A stretch of 23,276 bases of DNA from a virus. The notes under the pieces were generated by a model. That model worked only from the letters and a program-made list of their open reading frames with translations, did no database searches and was not told the DNA's origin. The DNA lies in IMG/VR virus record IMGVR_UViG_3300033153_004956, positions 1 to 23,276 of that record. One strand, written 5' to 3'. This document shows, piece by piece, positions 21,857-23,276 of the stretch. The translations under genes were made by a program, and so were the position numbers. Position 1 is the stretch's first letter. Each line of letters begins with the position of its first letter.

Positions 21857-22271
21857 CTTCCCTCCGCTTTTTCAATGCCAAATCCGCCCTCAATAGGGCT
21901 ATTTCCCTAAGTTCCACCTTCCGTTCGTCGGCCATATCGTTGACGTTGAGGTCTATGCCGTCTGGGGTCCGCAATTCAGTCTTGTCAGCCCAGTTGTGGC
22001 GGTTCTTCATGTTCATATACCACAAAACAGCATTAAACGTTGAATCGTTCAACGCCTTCCGGCCTTTAGACATCCACCAGGCCTCAGAAAGCTTGTCACC
22101 CCTTTTTACGGATGCGGAAAATTTCTCATATTTATTCTGCCATATCAAGAAGGTATTGTAATCTATACCTAATTCGGCGCACACTTCGACCTTTGCCATG
22201 CCGGAAGCCATGAGTTCTGGAACAAAATCACAGTATTCTTTTTTATATTTAGTTGGCCTACCTGCTGGCAT
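21837..22271 (-). CDS. terS: Terminase small subunit
   Basis: 144 residues. The N-terminal 'GRPTKYKKEYCDFVPELMAS' followed by a helix-turn-helix ('AKVEVCAELGIDYNTFLIW') is the standard start of podophage and siphophage small terminases, which recognise the packaging site. 'NAVLWYMNMKNRHNWADKTE' is also typical, and a charged coil closes the protein. I chose the ATG at 22271 because GGGAG stands 6 bases before it; a GTG at 22277 is the alternative. It overlaps the start of terL. Confidence 0.88.
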   Translation of the reverse strand: MPAGRPTKYKKEYCDFVPELMASGMAKVEVCAELGIDYNTFLIWQNKYEKFSASVKRGDKLSEAWWMSKGRKALNDSTFNAVLWYMNMKNRHNWADKTELRTPDGIDLNVNDMADERKVELREIALLRADLALKKRREDATDGS

Positions 22272-22357
22272 AACCACTCCCCGTTTGAGGTGAGGCCCTG
22301 GAGCTTCCTGGGATAAGAAACCCCAAGGCCGGTTGAAAGGAGATAAAGATAGACCGC

Positions 22358-22387
22358 ACTCTAAAACCGTGAGTTCCTAAATGTCAA
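22358..22387 (-). promoter_or_regulatory. Candidate sigma70-like promoter before the terminase genes
   Basis: Coding-sense TTGACA (22382-22387) is followed after 18 bases by TAGAGT (22358-22363, 4 of 6 to consensus). It lies in the 124-base gap between the lipoprotein gene and terS, the only sizeable gap in this part of the operon, so it could start the packaging and head transcript. The spacing is at the upper limit and the -10 box is weak. Confidence 0.35.
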
Positions 22388-22395
22388 GCTTTTTC

Positions 22396-22854
22396 TTAAA
22401 ATCCAAATTTCATCCCGATCCTGTAATTATTAGCCACCGTGCCAGCCTCAACACCGATTGTTACAGCCTGCCAATACACCCTGTATTCCTGCGGTATAAA
22501 GTGGGTAATTACAGGGTGTAAAATCCCTGTTGTTAGAAAATAGATATCCGCCCTGGACTTACTCGGTGCCCTCCCCAGGATAGGGTTTTTCTCATAGAAT
22601 TCGTTCCAGTCCGCACTCCGGGTCTGGAGCCAGTCAGCACAATGGAGGGTGAGGTAGGTGCCCTCTAAGATTTTATCTTTCTTTGTCCACGGGTCGGCGT
22701 GTAGGCACCCTTGGAGGCATAGGGTTAGCAAGATCATTACTACCGGCATTTTCTTCCACTGTTCCTTCATTCGCTTCAGGACTGCCGATAGCCTAATTAT
22801 TTTACGAGCCAGGCGCTCACGGGGGGTCGATTCTGGGTCTTTTGGCGTTTTCAT
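22396..22854 (-). CDS. Putative lipoprotein, unknown function
   Basis: 152 residues. A basic start (about 36 residues, many Arg/Lys) is followed by a short hydrophobic segment 'VVMILLTLCLQGC', with the lipobox LQGC ending at Cys50. The mature part contains 'ILEGTYLTLHCADWLQT' and 'FYEKNPILGRAPSKSRADIY', then a hydrophobic helix, ending 'GTVANNYRIGMKFGF'. The E.NPiLG..Ps pattern occurs in small membrane or envelope proteins of phages and prophages, of unknown function. The ATG at 22854 overlaps the previous gene (ATGA) and has GGGGG before it; an internal start at Met29 would give a normal lipoprotein signal length. A role in lysis (spanin-like) is possible but not supported by a visible motif. 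Confidence 0.65.
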   Translation of the reverse strand: MKTPKDPESTPRERLARKIIRLSAVLKRMKEQWKKMPVVMILLTLCLQGCLHADPWTKKDKILEGTYLTLHCADWLQTRSADWNEFYEKNPILGRAPSKSRADIYFLTTGILHPVITHFIPQEYRVYWQAVTIGVEAGTVANNYRIGMKFGF

Positions 22855-23276
22855 CGTAATCCCCCAAACGCCCGCCGTGAAGAATTCTCAACATTCACAT
22901 CCGCAACCCCCGCAGCAGTCCGAAAGTTTTCCAGCCTATGCTTTTCACAAAACCTATAATTGCCAACCGTTGGGACATCGCAATCATCATGCAAGCAAAT
23001 ATGTCCGTTCGGGCGACGGTGGGCTTTGAGCTTCTCGATGAATTTTTCCTGGCTCCAATCGTCAGCGCGAGGGATAAACGCCTCTCCTGTGGGGCCAGGG
23101 GCTTCCACGTCTTTACCTTCCGACCTTCTACGTAACCTATTTTTTTCTTTCCGCGCTTCGTTCGTAACATCGTTTCGATCCGCCCTACGGACTTCGCGTT
23201 CTACTTCCCACCATTTCGCGCACTTCGCACATGCTGGGCAGTGCAGATTGTCCTCCAGGCCAAACGCCGCGCCACA
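22851..23276 (-). CDS. Cysteine-rich (zinc-binding) protein, partial at right edge
   Basis: The frame is open from the stop at 22851 to the window edge (141 codons). The only usual start codon in it is a GTG at 23108, so the gene most likely begins outside the window. The visible N-terminal part has 'CGAAFG...HCPACAKCAKWW', with several Cys in CxxC spacing, then an Arg/Lys/Glu-rich helix ('ERE...RRADRND', 'EARKEKNRLRRRSEGK'). The C-terminal part has a second cluster, 'CLHDDCDV...RFCEKHR' (CX4C...CX2H). Two zinc-binding knuckles on a basic linker suggest nucleic acid binding. No family is recognised. Its stop overlaps the next start as ATGA. Confidence 0.6.
   Translation of the reverse strand, partial: CGAAFGLEDNLHCPACAKCAKWWEVEREVRRADRNDVTNEARKEKNRLRRRSEGKDVEAPGPTGEAFIPRADDWSQEKFIEKLKAHRRPNGHICLHDDCDVPTVGNYRFCEKHRLENFRTAAGVADVNVENSSRRAFGGLR

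Noticed and set aside
22895-23170. Minus-strand basic 91-codon frame near the right end
   Set aside because: It overlaps the 22851-23276 frame, which has cysteine clusters and an ATGA junction with the next gene; the basic composition here comes from A-rich codons in the wrong frame.
1-23276. CRISPR arrays, tRNA genes, integrase or attachment sites
   Set aside because: No regularly spaced repeats, no cloverleaf-like stretch in the gaps and no recombinase motifs were found by eye.

Overview
The window is the packaging and morphogenesis region of a short-tailed (podovirus-type, T7/BPP-1-like) phage or prophage. Essentially every convincing gene is on the minus strand, so the map is read from the right end to the left. 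No integrase, repressor or attachment site is visible, so lytic phage versus prophage cannot be decided. A probable outer-membrane lipoprotein and a GH24-type lysozyme fit a Gram-negative host, but nothing identifies the genus.

Right to left: a partial cysteine-rich small protein and a putative lipoprotein; small and large terminase subunits behind a candidate sigma70-like promoter; an HNH/AP2 endonuclease; a small proline/glycine-rich protein; a T7-type portal (head-tail connector) whose last ~100 codons are thrown out of frame by a perfect 17-bp tandem duplication; an HNH endonuclease; three short conserved phage genes (one Bbp19-like); scaffolding protein; a hypothetical gene; another HNH endonuclease; the major capsid protein; then a run of small head or fibre genes, one split by a single-base frameshift, and one 57-residue gene that is easy to miss.

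The centrepiece (7975-11102) is a diversity-generating retroelement (DGR). A 425-residue tail-fibre-type protein ends in a variable repeat (VR, 9827-9957). A near-copy template repeat (TR, 9607-9734) lies just downstream, followed by a reverse transcriptase with the DGR-type IGNYLSQ motif and a YCDD active site. VR and TR differ at 19 aligned positions; 18 of them are adenines of the TR read on the coding strand, the signature of adenine-specific mutagenic retrohoming. There is no avd-type gene between VR and RT.

Further left come a small gene overlapping the RT, the tail tubular A (gp11-like) protein, a giant tail nozzle protein (gp12-like) carrying two inserted LamG-like domains, a secreted protein, T7 gp13-like and gp14-like internal virion proteins, a third HNH endonuclease related to the other two, a 570-residue helical internal virion protein (gp15 position), and the start of a protein opening with a lysozyme domain (gp16 position).

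Together the genes package DNA, build the head and short tail, eject internal proteins and cut peptidoglycan during entry. The DGR varies the presumed receptor-binding fibre. Four HNH endonuclease genes sit between structural genes as probable selfish elements.
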